A stretch of 46,916 nt of DNA. Source: Clostridiales bacterium. Lineage in GTDB: Bacteria; Bacillota; Clostridia; Lachnospirales; Lachnospiraceae. Shown piece after piece: positions 1 through 7,687 of this stretch. The stretch covers positions 1 to 46,916 of the forward strand of contig JAQYAS010000092.1 of the NCBI GenBank assembly GCA_029338615.1, given 5' to 3'. How positions within the stretch are numbered: the stretch's first letter is position 1; every line of letters begins with the position of its first letter. The position numbers were made by a program, and so were the translations under genes. Under the pieces are notes generated by a model. That model did not search any database and was not told where the DNA came from. It saw only the letters and a list, made by a program, of their open reading frames with translations.

Positions 1-1
1 A

Positions 2-463
2 ATCGAAAGATCAATGGAGTTTAGGTACAAAGTTGGTGAATGGAGAGTTGGACCGCCTAAAAGCAAGTCTGGATACAGGACAATACCACTTACGGACGAA
101 GCAATTTGTATTCTTAAGGCTCAAAAAGAAAAGAACAGAAAACTCAAAGTGATAGATAAAGAGTGGGCTGATACAGTGTTCCTTTGCAGAAAGGGGCAAC
201 CTGTAAAAAATAGCACTTATGATACAGCTTTATTTAAAATTTGCGATAAAGCAGGAATCAAGCGTTTTTCGATGCATGTATTAAGACATACTTTTGCAAC
301 TAGATGTATTGAAGGTGGAATGATGCCAAAAACCTTACAGAAAATATTGGGACACTCTAATATTGGTATCACTATGAATTTGTATGTTCATATAACCGAA
401 GAAGAAAAACAAAAAGAAATAGACCTTGTGGCAGAGGCTTTGAAGGCAGGTGTTGCAATATGA
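2..463 (+). CDS. Tyrosine recombinase/integrase, C-terminal part (cut by window edge)
   Basis: This is the C-terminal part of a phage- or ICE-type tyrosine recombinase, the enzyme that integrates and excises mobile DNA. The frame is open from base 2, so the N-terminal and core-binding domains lie outside the window. Counting from the ATG at 14, which is probably an internal methionine, the catalytic box HVLR is at residues 88-91, the GHS histidine at 114 and the nucleophilic tyrosine at 124 in NLYVH. The PPKSKSGYRTIPL stretch near the start is the typical beta-hairpin carrying the catalytic lysine. The active-site arginine of box I would be upstream. An 8-bp inverted repeat overlaps the stop codon and a 10-bp direct repeat follows. 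The position directly before ychF suggests that this is the right end of an integrated element. All catalytic residues visible here are intact. Confidence 0.9.
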   Translation: MERSMEFRYKVGEWRVGPPKSKSGYRTIPLTDEAICILKAQKEKNRKLKVIDKEWADTVFLCRKGQPVKNSTYDTALFKICDKAGIKRFSMHVLRHTFATRCIEGGMMPKTLQKILGHSNIGITMNLYVHITEEEKQKEIDLVAEALKAGVAI

Positions 464-481
464 AAATTCATGTATTTTCAT
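460..481. repeat. Short inverted repeat over the integrase stop codon
   Basis: ATGAAAAT at 460-467 is the exact reverse complement of ATTTTCAT at 474-481, with a 6-nt loop between them. It overlaps the integrase stop codon and has no T-run after it, so it is not a clear terminator. It may be an excision or integration structure, or chance in AT-rich DNA. Confidence 0.4.
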
Positions 482-495
482 GCGAATATAACAAG

Positions 496-517
496 ATTGG
501 TACACTAATTGGTACAC
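496..517. repeat. Tandem ATTGGTACAC direct repeat, possible integrase arm sites
   Basis: ATTGGTACAC occurs at 496-505 and again at 508-517, a 12-bp period just downstream of the integrase gene. Short direct repeats next to an integrase gene are common as accessory binding sites at the end of integrative elements. Assigning these as arm-type sites is an inference; the crossover core cannot be located without the other end of the element or an empty site. Confidence 0.45.
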
Positions 518-580
518 CAGCGAAATACGAAGCCTGCAAAGCCGCATAAAATCAAGGTTTTTAAGGAGGAAATATATAAA

Positions 581-1678
581 ATGAAATTAGGAATCGTAGG
601 ACTCCCAAACGTGGGAAAGAGTACACTTTTCAATTCACTTACAAAGGCAGGAGCGGAATCAGCTAACTATCCGTTCTGTACAATAGATCCAAACGTAGGT
701 ATCGTTGCAGTGCCGGATGAGAGGCTGGACAAGCTTACAGCGATGTACAACTCAGCCAAGACAACACCTGCTGTTATAGAATTTGTAGATATAGCGGGGC
801 TTGTAAAGGGTGCATCAAAGGGAGAAGGACTTGGAAACCAGTTCCTTGCGAACATCAGAGAAGTTGATGCCATCGTTCATGTTGTAAGATGCTTTGAGGA
901 TACAAATGTCATCCACGTTGACGGTTCCGTAGACCCGATCAGAGATATAGAGACCATCAATCTGGAGCTGATCTTCTCAGATATCGAGGTGCTTGACAGA
1001 AGGATTGCCAAGACCATCAGAGGCGCAAGAAATGACAAGATGCTTGCGAAGGAGCTTGACTTCCAGCAGAGGATCAAGGCTCACCTTGAGGATGGCAAGC
1101 TTGCCAAGACCATAGAGGTCACAGATGAGGACGAGCAGGCATGGATAGAGGAGTACAACCTTCTCACATGGAAACCTGTCATATTTGCTGCAAATGTCGG
1201 TGAGGATGATATAGCAGATGACGGTGCATCGAATGAGAACGTGCAGAAGGTAAAGGAATACGCAAAGGACTTCGATGCAGAGGTATTTGTAGTATGTGCA
1301 CAGATAGAGCAGGAGCTGGCAGAGCTTGATGATGAGGAGAAGAAGATGTTCCTCGAGGATCTTGGAGTTAAAGAGTCTGGTCTTGACAAGCTTATCAAGG
1401 CAAGCTACTCACTTCTTGGTCTTATCAGTTATCTAACAGCCGGAGAGACAGAGTCAAGGGCATGGACCATCAAGAAGGGAACGAAGGCACCTGGAGCAGC
1501 CGGCAAGATCCACTCAGACTTTGAGAGAGGATTTATCAAGGCGGAGGTTGTCAGCTACAAGGATCTTATGGATTGCGGAAGCATGCTTGCAGCCAAGGAA
1601 AAAGGCCTTGTAAGACAGGAAGGCAAGGAATATGTGGTTGAGGATGGAGATGTTATACTCTTCAAGTTTAATGTATAA
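581..1678 (+). CDS. ychF: Redox-regulated ATPase YchF (Obg family)
   Basis: This is a ribosome-associated P-loop NTPase of the Obg/OLA1 group, which prefers ATP to GTP. The P-loop GLPNVGKS is at residues 7-14 and the G3 motif DIAG at 70-73. The G4 position reads NVGE at 205-208, the NxxE signature that replaces NKxD in YchF proteins. A TGS domain fills the last 80 residues or so. The 365-aa length is normal. The ATG at 581 is chosen because AAGGAGG lies 10 bp upstream; an open frame extends back to a TTG at 509 but would add a non-homologous segment read through the integrase-end repeats. No promoter was recognised, and the neighbouring integrase end may have replaced or altered the native upstream region. 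Confidence 0.97.
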   Translation: MKLGIVGLPNVGKSTLFNSLTKAGAESANYPFCTIDPNVGIVAVPDERLDKLTAMYNSAKTTPAVIEFVDIAGLVKGASKGEGLGNQFLANIREVDAIVHVVRCFEDTNVIHVDGSVDPIRDIETINLELIFSDIEVLDRRIAKTIRGARNDKMLAKELDFQQRIKAHLEDGKLAKTIEVTDEDEQAWIEEYNLLTWKPVIFAANVGEDDIADDGASNENVQKVKEYAKDFDAEVFVVCAQIEQELAELDDEEKKMFLEDLGVKESGLDKLIKASYSLLGLISYLTAGETESRAWTIKKGTKAPGAAGKIHSDFERGFIKAEVVSYKDLMDCGSMLAAKEKGLVRQEGKEYVVEDGDVILFKFNV

Positions 1679-1763
1679 AATAATCTATGTGATGACACAG
1701 ATGTAGTGCGGATAAGATCAGATTGCATCTGCTTCACAATAGAATATAGGAGGATGTAATGAT

Positions 1764-2873
1764 ATGTCTCAGATATCAGAATATTTTAGAAGCATATTCT
1801 TTCCGAATCTTGGGATAACCCTCAGAAACATAGGTGACCATATCAATATAGGAAGCTTTGAGGTGAGGTTCTACGGGATCATCATCATGATAGGATTCCT
1901 GCTGGCATATGTACTCGTCACAAACGAGGCAAAGAGAACAAAACAGAATCCGGAAATGTATCTGGATTTCATACTTATACTTATCATTCCGGCCATACTT
2001 GGAGCAAGACTTTACTACATTCTGTTCAGACTTGACCAGTATATAGTGCATGGTGATGTGGGAGCCACTATCAAAGCCATGCTGAACATCAGAGGCGGTG
2101 GACTTGCCATATATGGTGGAATCATAGCGGGAATCATCACGGCGGTAATATTCTGCAAGGTGAGAAAAGTCAGCTTTGTGCTCATGGCGGATACAGCCAC
2201 CTTTGGAATACTGATCGGACAGATACTTGGAAGATTTGGAAACTTCTTCAACAGAGAAGCATTTGGCGCATATACGAACAGCAAGATGGCCATGGCGATT
2301 CCACTTGATTACTACAGATCTGATGGCAATCTTGACTATCTGGAGAGAACCGGTGTCATCACACAGAAGATGCTGGATAATGTGGTGAATATAGACGGCA
2401 TGGATTGCATAACGGTCCATCCGACATTCCTGTATGAGTCCCTGTGGAATCTTATGCTGCTTGTGTTCTTATTTATATATAGAAAGCACAAGAAATTCAA
2501 AGGAGAGTTCGCTCTTATATATGTGGGAGGATACGGACTCGGAAGATTTATCATCGAAGGACTCAGAAGTGATTCCCTGATGATCGGTAATACCGGGATC
2601 AAGGTGTCCCAGGCGCTTGCGCTTGTCTGCTTTGTGACGGCGGTAGTTCTCCTTGTCATAAATTATGTAAGATGTGCAAAGCGTGGCTGGCCTGCTGTAG
2701 TGATGGGAGACGCCGCTGGCACAGAAATGAAGATTAGTGGCGAATGTGATCCTGCGGATACAGATGTGGAGACCAGTGGTGAAGTAGACGCTGCCGGTAC
2801 AGAAGTGGAGATCAGTGGTGGATCAGATGACGCTGGAGAAAAAAAGAAAGATGACAAAGATGCCACAAAATAG
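1764..2873 (+). CDS. lgt: Prolipoprotein diacylglyceryl transferase with acidic repeat tail
   Basis: Lgt is an integral membrane enzyme that transfers a diacylglyceryl group from phosphatidylglycerol to the lipobox cysteine of prolipoproteins. The sequence shows seven or so hydrophobic segments and the family motifs RGGGLAIYGG (110-119), GRFGNFFNREAFG (156-168), HPTFLYES (219-226) and GRFIIEGLR (260-268). The start has AGGAGG 9 bases upstream. The protein is longer than the usual 260-300 residues because a hydrophilic tail from about 305 to 369 follows the last membrane segment. That tail contains three tandem 13-residue acidic units and ends in a lysine/aspartate-rich stretch. The enzyme core is unaffected. 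The gene probably ends at the terminator near 2995-3045. Confidence 0.95.
   Translation: MSQISEYFRSIFFPNLGITLRNIGDHINIGSFEVRFYGIIIMIGFLLAYVLVTNEAKRTKQNPEMYLDFILILIIPAILGARLYYILFRLDQYIVHGDVGATIKAMLNIRGGGLAIYGGIIAGIITAVIFCKVRKVSFVLMADTATFGILIGQILGRFGNFFNREAFGAYTNSKMAMAIPLDYYRSDGNLDYLERTGVITQKMLDNVVNIDGMDCITVHPTFLYESLWNLMLLVFLFIYRKHKKFKGEFALIYVGGYGLGRFIIEGLRSDSLMIGNTGIKVSQALALVCFVTAVVLLVINYVRCAKRGWPAVVMGDAAGTEMKISGECDPADTDVETSGEVDAAGTEVEISGGSDDAGEKKKDDKDATK
2712..2828 (+). repeat. Three tandem 39-bp repeats in the lgt tail
   Basis: Codons 317-355 of lgt form three 13-residue units (317-329, 330-342, 343-355), each with the pattern A/P-A-G/D-T-x-V/M-x-I/T-S-G-x-x-D. The DNA copies are diverged, so duplication is old or held by selection on composition. 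No function can be assigned. Confidence 0.7.
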
Positions 2874-2994
2874 CATATTAGCGCAGAAAATGTGGCAATA
2901 AAAATAATATAACAGGGAGACAATACAGATAAATACCCACAAGGTGGAGATATCCCCCACGAAATGGGAAAAAACTGGGATTTGGCCCCACCAT

Positions 2995-3046
2995 AAAAAG
3001 CCTGTAGGTTTGACAGTGAAAACTGTTAGATCTACAGGCTTTTTTG
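2995..3046 (+). terminator. Rho-independent terminator between lgt and mraZ
   Basis: AAAAAGCCTGTAG (2995-3007) pairs with CTACAGGCTTTTTT (3032-3045), and a smaller ACAGT/ACTGT pair sits in the loop. The run of T residues after the stem is typical of intrinsic termination. It separates lgt from the dcw cluster. The remainder of the gap (2874-2994) contains no ORF that I can support. Confidence 0.85.
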
Positions 3047-3079
3047 CGTATTTGCTCACACTTTTTTTATATAACAGGG

Positions 3080-3108
3080 TTGCAATTTGGGGGGCTATAG
3101 TATAGAAT
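3080..3108 (+). promoter_or_regulatory. Predicted sigma-A promoter of the dcw cluster
   Basis: TTGCAA at 3080-3085 and TAGAAT at 3103-3108 are separated by 17 bp. The predicted start near 3115 lies inside the AGTGG repeat array, as expected for a promoter controlled by MraZ. Confidence 0.6.
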
Positions 3109-3154
3109 AGTGGTTACAAGTGGCATTATTGTGCAACTGAGTGGTGGAAAGTGG
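3109..3154 (+). promoter_or_regulatory. Predicted MraZ operator (four AGTGG repeats)
   Basis: AGTGG is present at 3109-3113, 3119-3123, 3140-3144 and 3150-3154. The two pairs each have a 10-bp period and are set 21 bp apart, so all four lie on about the same face of the helix. Known MraZ operators upstream of mraZ are tandem short G-rich repeats at 10-bp spacing, bound by a ring-shaped MraZ oligomer. The position over and just downstream of the predicted transcription start fits autorepression of the dcw cluster. Confidence 0.65.
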
Positions 3155-3191
3155 TGATTAAACCGGAGGTATACGAAAGGAGGAGATCGGG

Positions 3192-3644
3192 ATGTCCAGA
3201 TGCTTATCAGGTGAATATGAACATAAGCTTGATGCAAAAGGAAGACTGATCATGCCATTAAAACTTCGTTCTGAACTCGGCGAATCATTCATGGTTACCA
3301 AAGGAATAGACTGCTGTCTATATGTATATGGAATGACAGAGTGGGAGGAATTTGTTGAGAAGCTGAACAAGCTTCCAATGACCAACAGAACGGCCAGAGC
3401 CTTCAAAAGGGGGTTCCTTGCCGGAGCGGTCAAATGTGAGCCTGATGCACAGGGAAGAATACTTCTCTCTCCAAAACAGAGAGAATATGCACATATAGAT
3501 AAAGATGTGTATGTCATCGGTAACGGTGAGAAAGCAGAAATCTGGAGTAAGGAAGAGTGGGATGGTCCTGAGAATATGAGTGATAATCAGGCTAGCATGG
3601 ACGAGCTTGCAGATGAACTTGATGCACTTGATTTTAGTTTTTAG
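3192..3644 (+). CDS. mraZ: Transcriptional regulator MraZ
   Basis: MraZ is a DNA-binding regulator with two AbrB/SpoVT-like halves that controls the division and cell-wall cluster, usually by repressing its own promoter. The N-terminal half begins with a GEYEHKLDAKGRLIMP stretch and the second half repeats the pattern around CEPDAQGRILLSPKQREYA; both carry the DxxGR core. The 150-aa length is normal, with an acidic C-terminal tail. The ATG is preceded by AAAGGAGG. The gene is first in the dcw order and is preceded by AGTGG repeats that are its likely target. rsmH follows after 19 bp. Confidence 0.96.
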   Translation: MSRCLSGEYEHKLDAKGRLIMPLKLRSELGESFMVTKGIDCCLYVYGMTEWEEFVEKLNKLPMTNRTARAFKRGFLAGAVKCEPDAQGRILLSPKQREYAHIDKDVYVIGNGEKAEIWSKEEWDGPENMSDNQASMDELADELDALDFSF

Positions 3645-3663
3645 AAGAGAATGGTAATTGATT

Positions 3664-4599
3664 ATGGAATTTGCGCATAAGTCGGTCTTGCTTGAGGAGA
3701 CCATCGACAACCTGAATATCAAGCCGGATGGCATCTACGTGGATGGCACATTAGGGGGAGCCGGACACTCAGAGCAGATTGTGAAGAGGCTTGGTGAGGG
3801 CGGTAGGCTTATAGGTATCGACCAGGATGAAGATGCCATAGCTGCAGCATCGAAGAGACTTGAGCCGTATGGGGATAAGGTGACCATAGTCAGGGATAAT
3901 TACCAGAATTTCAGAAGAATATTGGATGAACTGGACATAAAGAAGGTGGACGGGATACTCCTTGATCTGGGAGTGTCATCATATCAGCTCGATAATGCGG
4001 ATAGAGGATTCACATATCGAGTTGATGCTCCACTGGACATGCGTATGGATAACAGACAGACAAAGACTGCGAAGGATATAGTCAATGATTATTCCGAGAC
4101 TGAGCTGTTCCGTATACTTAAGGATTACGGAGAGGAGAGATATGCAAAGAGTATTGCATATCATATATGCAAGTACCGTGAGAACAAGGTGATAGAGACG
4201 ACCGAACAGCTCAACGATATAATCCGCGGTTCCATACCGGCAAAGGCTAGAAACGGACAGGGCCATCCATCCAAGCAGACATTTCAGGCGATCAGGATTG
4301 AGCTTAACAGAGAACTGGATGTTCTCAGGGACTCAATAGATGGCATGATAGCCAGTCTTAATCCAGGAGGAAGGCTGTGCATTATAACTTTCCATTCCCT
4401 TGAGGACAGGATAGTGAAGCTTGCATTTAGAAAAAATGAGAATCCATGTATATGTCCACCAAATTTTCCGGTATGTACATGTGGAAGGAAGCCTTTCGGT
4501 AAGGTTATAACGAGAAAACCTATTATACCGGGGGAAAGGGAGCTTGAGGAGAATTCCAGATCAAAGAGTTCAAAACTCAGAGTGTTTGAGGCTGTTTGA
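3664..4599 (+). CDS. rsmH: 16S rRNA m4C1402 methyltransferase RsmH
   Basis: RsmH (MraW) uses S-adenosylmethionine to methylate N4 of C1402 in the 16S rRNA decoding site. The SAM-binding motif [10 protein letters not shown] is at residues 27-36. Further family signatures are [28 protein letters not shown] and the C-terminal [12 protein letters not shown]. At 311 aa it has the usual length. I chose the ATG at 3664; a TTG two codons upstream is possible, and the ribosome site here is weak, which suggests coupling to mraZ translation. It sits in its standard place between mraZ and ftsL. Confidence 0.96.
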   Translation: MEFAHKSVLLEETIDNLNIKPDGIYVDGTLGGAGHSEQIVKRLGEGGRLIGIDQDEDAIAAASKRLEPYGDKVTIVRDNYQNFRRILDELDIKKVDGILLDLGVSSYQLDNADRGFTYRVDAPLDMRMDNRQTKTAKDIVNDYSETELFRILKDYGEERYAKSIAYHICKYRENKVIETTEQLNDIIRGSIPAKARNGQGHPSKQTFQAIRIELNRELDVLRDSIDGMIASLNPGGRLCIITFHSLEDRIVKLAFRKNENPCICPPNFPVCTCGRKPFGKVITRKPIIPGERELEENSRSKSSKLRVFEAV

Positions 4600-4626
4600 T
4601 GCAAATAAATGAAAGAGGCGATATAG

Positions 4627-5208
4627 ATGGCAGATAGAAGATACTACACAGAGGGTAGTTCTGCGAGACAATTGAATAACAGTACCAGATCGGGACGTAG
4701 AGATAGCAGAGCTGGATATGTAGGCGGTGCAGCTGTGCCGGCGCGCAGACCACAGCCAGAGAGAAGGCAGAGACCTGTCCGTGATCCGCAGCCTGTAAAG
4801 CGGGAAAAGAAATCTGGATCGCACCTGACAGATGCAGAGAGAAGGGCTTTGGCCGCAAGAAAAGCAGAGAGACGAGCTGTTACAAATGCTCAGATACGAT
4901 ACACGACAGGAATGGTAGTTGCGATAGTTATAGCAGTAGCACTTTGTTGTTATTTGTTGAAGCTGACTTCAGATGTGAAAGTAGAGAAAGAGAGCGTAGC
5001 TTCACTTAAGAGTCAGGTTACAGCCCAGGTGGATGAGAATACCAGTTATAGTGCCGGACTTGATTCAATGACTGATCTCGATGAGATATACAAGATTGCA
5101 ACCACTAAACTTGGTATGGTATACTCACAGCCGGGACAAACTTTATATTATTCGCAGAATAGTGACGATTATGTAGTTCAGTACAAGGATGTCCCTGGAG
5201 CAAAGTAA
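4627..5208 (+). CDS. ftsL: FtsL/DivIC-type cell division protein
   Basis: This is a small bitopic division protein expected to act in the septal FtsQ-FtsL-FtsB (DivIB-FtsL-DivIC) complex. The identity rests on position between rsmH and the septal PBP and on architecture. A very basic, arginine-rich cytoplasmic region covers residues 1-90, one membrane segment covers about 95-112, and a coiled-coil-like segment follows to about 140, then a short extracytoplasmic tail. The 90-residue basic N-terminus is longer than in most FtsL proteins and resembles that of the DivIB protein in the same cluster. FtsL sequences are poorly conserved, so a DivIC-like assignment is also possible. Confidence 0.82.
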   Translation: MADRRYYTEGSSARQLNNSTRSGRRDSRAGYVGGAAVPARRPQPERRQRPVRDPQPVKREKKSGSHLTDAERRALAARKAERRAVTNAQIRYTTGMVVAIVIAVALCCYLLKLTSDVKVEKESVASLKSQVTAQVDENTSYSAGLDSMTDLDEIYKIATTKLGMVYSQPGQTLYYSQNSDDYVVQYKDVPGAK

Positions 5209-5246
5209 GCTCCAGGGATTATTTATTTTTATCAGGTGGAAGAAAA

Positions 5247-7532
5247 ATGTCAAAAAGATCAAGAGTATTTTTAAGTGGAATGAGAAAAAGAACCAGGATA
5301 GCGTTTCTGCTGGCTATTGCAGCCATGGTTGTCCTGGTTGTGAGAGTAGTGTATATCAATGTGGTAAATGGCAAGGAATATTCTGAAGCGGTGGTCATGC
5401 AGATGAATTATAATTCTACAGACATACCGTATGAGAGGGGCGAGATACTGGATAGGAATGGAAATGTCCTGGCAAACAGTGAAAAGACATATAAATTGAT
5501 ACTTGAGCCGAGGAATATCCTGCTGTCTCAGAAAGGCAAAGAAGCAACAAAGAAAGCGGTGATGGAATATTTTGATATCACCAGTGAGGATTTTGATAAG
5601 TATATATCAGATGAAGAGTCATATTATGAAGTCGTGCAGAAGGATCTTCCATATAGCAAGGTAAAGCCATTTGAGGATTACTGCAAGACAGATGAAGGAA
5701 CGGATGTGGTTGGTGTAAGCTTTGAGACTGAGTATAAGAGAAACTATCCAAATGGGACTCTTGCATGTAACCTTTTGGGGTATACCGCAGCCGGAAACGT
5801 GGGACAGGGAGGAATTGAAGGATATTATAACGATTCCCTGAACGGTGTCGATGGAAAGACATACAGATACATGTCCAGTTCAGGAGGTGTTGATGTGGAG
5901 ACAGTGGCAGCTCAGAATGGAGAAACGGTAGTATCTACAATAGATATGAATATTCAGAAGATCATAGAGGATAATATTGCAGAGTATATGCAGAATACAG
6001 GAGCCAAACAGATAGGTGTAATTGCAATGGATCCAAACAATGGAGAAGTTCTTGGTATGGCAAGTTCCAGGGTATACAATCCAAATGATCCGATGAATAC
6101 AGATGCCCTGAGAAATATGACTGTTACAGTAACAGAGGAGGTTGCTACAGATGAGATAGATGAGGAATCTGACAGCCTTATAAAAGATGTAGAGTCGAGC
6201 GGCAAAAAAACAAATACGGATTCAGAGGACACTGCCACCGATGATACGACCACAGAGGAGACTGATACAACAGAGGATAAGTCAGAGGAAGATACACAGG
6301 AATCCGACAGCAGCAATGCTGTTGAGGCCGGTAAAAAGAACAATACCAAGAAGGTCGAGGTAGAATACGACTTTTCACAGATGTCTGATGAGGAGTTCCA
6401 GAGTACTATAGATGGTTTTACGTCTGAGCAGCTGTATGAAGCACTGAATTATGTGTGGAGAAATTACTGTATCAGTGATGTGTTTGAACCGGGTTCCACA
6501 TATAAGGCATTTACAATTGCAGGAGCCATGGAAGACAATGTTATTTCCGATGGAGATGTGTTCTATTGCGATGGTTATCAGGTCGTTGTAGATGGAGAGA
6601 ATCCAATTTATTGTAGTTATACGGCAGGTCATGGTCCGGTGGACGTCAAGAGATCTCTGGCGGTATCCTGTAATGATGCGCTTATGCAGATCGCGGCAAA
6701 GGAAGGCCCTGAGATATTTGACAAATATCAGGTTATATTCAATATAGGATCGGAGACCGGAATAGATCTGGAAGGAGAGACTACGGGAATTAAGTATGGA
6801 GTGGACAGCCTCAATCCTACAGAGCTTGCAACATCATCATTTGGACAGGGTGTAACAACATCCATGATACAGATGGCAGCAGGATTCTGTTCTGTAATTA
6901 ATGGAGGTAATTATTATGTTCCTCATGTTGTGAAAAGGCTGCTGGATTCAGATGGCAATGTGGTGCAGAGCATGGATCCGATACTTGTGCGGAAGACAAT
7001 ATCAAAGGAGGTTTCAGATTACCTCAGGTCTTATCTTCAGGCGGTTGTCGAGGAAGGTACAGGATATGCAGCGGGTATAGATGGATATACCATAGGTGGA
7101 AAGACCGGAACTGCAGAGAAGCTTCCACGAGGTAATGGAAAGTATGTACTTTCATTTATAGGATTTACCCCTGTGGAGAATCCACAGATCATGTTGTATG
7201 TTGTAGTAGATGAACCTCATGTAGAGGATCAGAGTGGTTCAGGAGCCGGAGCCAAGTTCTTCCACCAGATTATGGAGGATCTTCTCCCTTACATGAATGT
7301 ATATGCAACCAATGTGGATGATGTACAGTATTCAGGAACAGATGAGCCATTATCTTCAGCATTTGTACAGGATGACGACAGCACGGATACGGAGGATGTG
7401 CCGGATACAGAGACTGACAGTGTAGATGATGCGGCATACGATGATTCCGCCGATTATAGTGATTCAGCGGACAGTTATGACGATGGAAGTGGTGGAGATG
7501 CCACATATGACGAAACTTATTCAGAGGAATAG
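5247..7532 (+). CDS. ftsI: Septal class B penicillin-binding protein (FtsI/PbpB type)
   Basis: This monofunctional transpeptidase cross-links septal peptidoglycan. It has one N-terminal membrane anchor (about 18-38), a dimerisation/pedestal domain starting with the IPYERGEILDRNG motif, and a transpeptidase domain. The catalytic triad boxes are S417-T-Y-K420, S474-C-N476 and K619-T-G-T622, all intact. There is no PASTA domain. Two features are unusual: an acidic, threonine-rich insertion at about residues 292-371, just before the catalytic domain, and a C-terminal tail of about 60 residues rich in Asp, Ser, Thr and Tyr. At 761 aa it is longer than most. ftsW lies in the same cluster and should encode its SEDS glycosyltransferase partner. 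A hairpin terminator follows. Confidence 0.93.
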   Translation: MSKRSRVFLSGMRKRTRIAFLLAIAAMVVLVVRVVYINVVNGKEYSEAVVMQMNYNSTDIPYERGEILDRNGNVLANSEKTYKLILEPRNILLSQKGKEATKKAVMEYFDITSEDFDKYISDEESYYEVVQKDLPYSKVKPFEDYCKTDEGTDVVGVSFETEYKRNYPNGTLACNLLGYTAAGNVGQGGIEGYYNDSLNGVDGKTYRYMSSSGGVDVETVAAQNGETVVSTIDMNIQKIIEDNIAEYMQNTGAKQIGVIAMDPNNGEVLGMASSRVYNPNDPMNTDALRNMTVTVTEEVATDEIDEESDSLIKDVESSGKKTNTDSEDTATDDTTTEETDTTEDKSEEDTQESDSSNAVEAGKKNNTKKVEVEYDFSQMSDEEFQSTIDGFTSEQLYEALNYVWRNYCISDVFEPGSTYKAFTIAGAMEDNVISDGDVFYCDGYQVVVDGENPIYCSYTAGHGPVDVKRSLAVSCNDALMQIAAKEGPEIFDKYQVIFNIGSETGIDLEGETTGIKYGVDSLNPTELATSSFGQGVTTSMIQMAAGFCSVINGGNYYVPHVVKRLLDSDGNVVQSMDPILVRKTISKEVSDYLRSYLQAVVEEGTGYAAGIDGYTIGGKTGTAEKLPRGNGKYVLSFIGFTPVENPQIMLYVVVDEPHVEDQSGSGAGAKFFHQIMEDLLPYMNVYATNVDDVQYSGTDEPLSSAFVQDDDSTDTEDVPDTETDSVDDAAYDDSADYSDSADSYDDGSGGDATYDETYSEE

Positions 7533-7543
7533 ATAAAACACGT

Positions 7544-7592
7544 ATAACGGTGTAAATGTGTTGATAAACAATGCATTTGCACCGTTATTTTA
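7544..7592 (+). terminator. Hairpin terminator between the two dcw PBP genes
   Basis: ATAACGGTGTAAATG (7544-7558) pairs over 15 bp, with one G-U pair, with CATTTGCACCGTTAT (7574-7588), followed by TTTTA. It may attenuate rather than stop transcription, since mraY and the rest of the cluster follow downstream. Confidence 0.75.
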
Positions 7593-7687
7593 CTATAGTA
7601 CAAAAAGATATTAATACTTAACAGGGGAGGACATAAGCATATAATCGACGGTGCGATAATAATATAATAAAAAATGCAGAGGCCTGT

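Noticed and set aside
509-580. Longer N-terminus of YchF from a TTG at 509
   Set aside because: It would encode integrase-end repeat sequence before the conserved MKLGIVGLPN start; the ATG at 581 has an ideal ribosome site.
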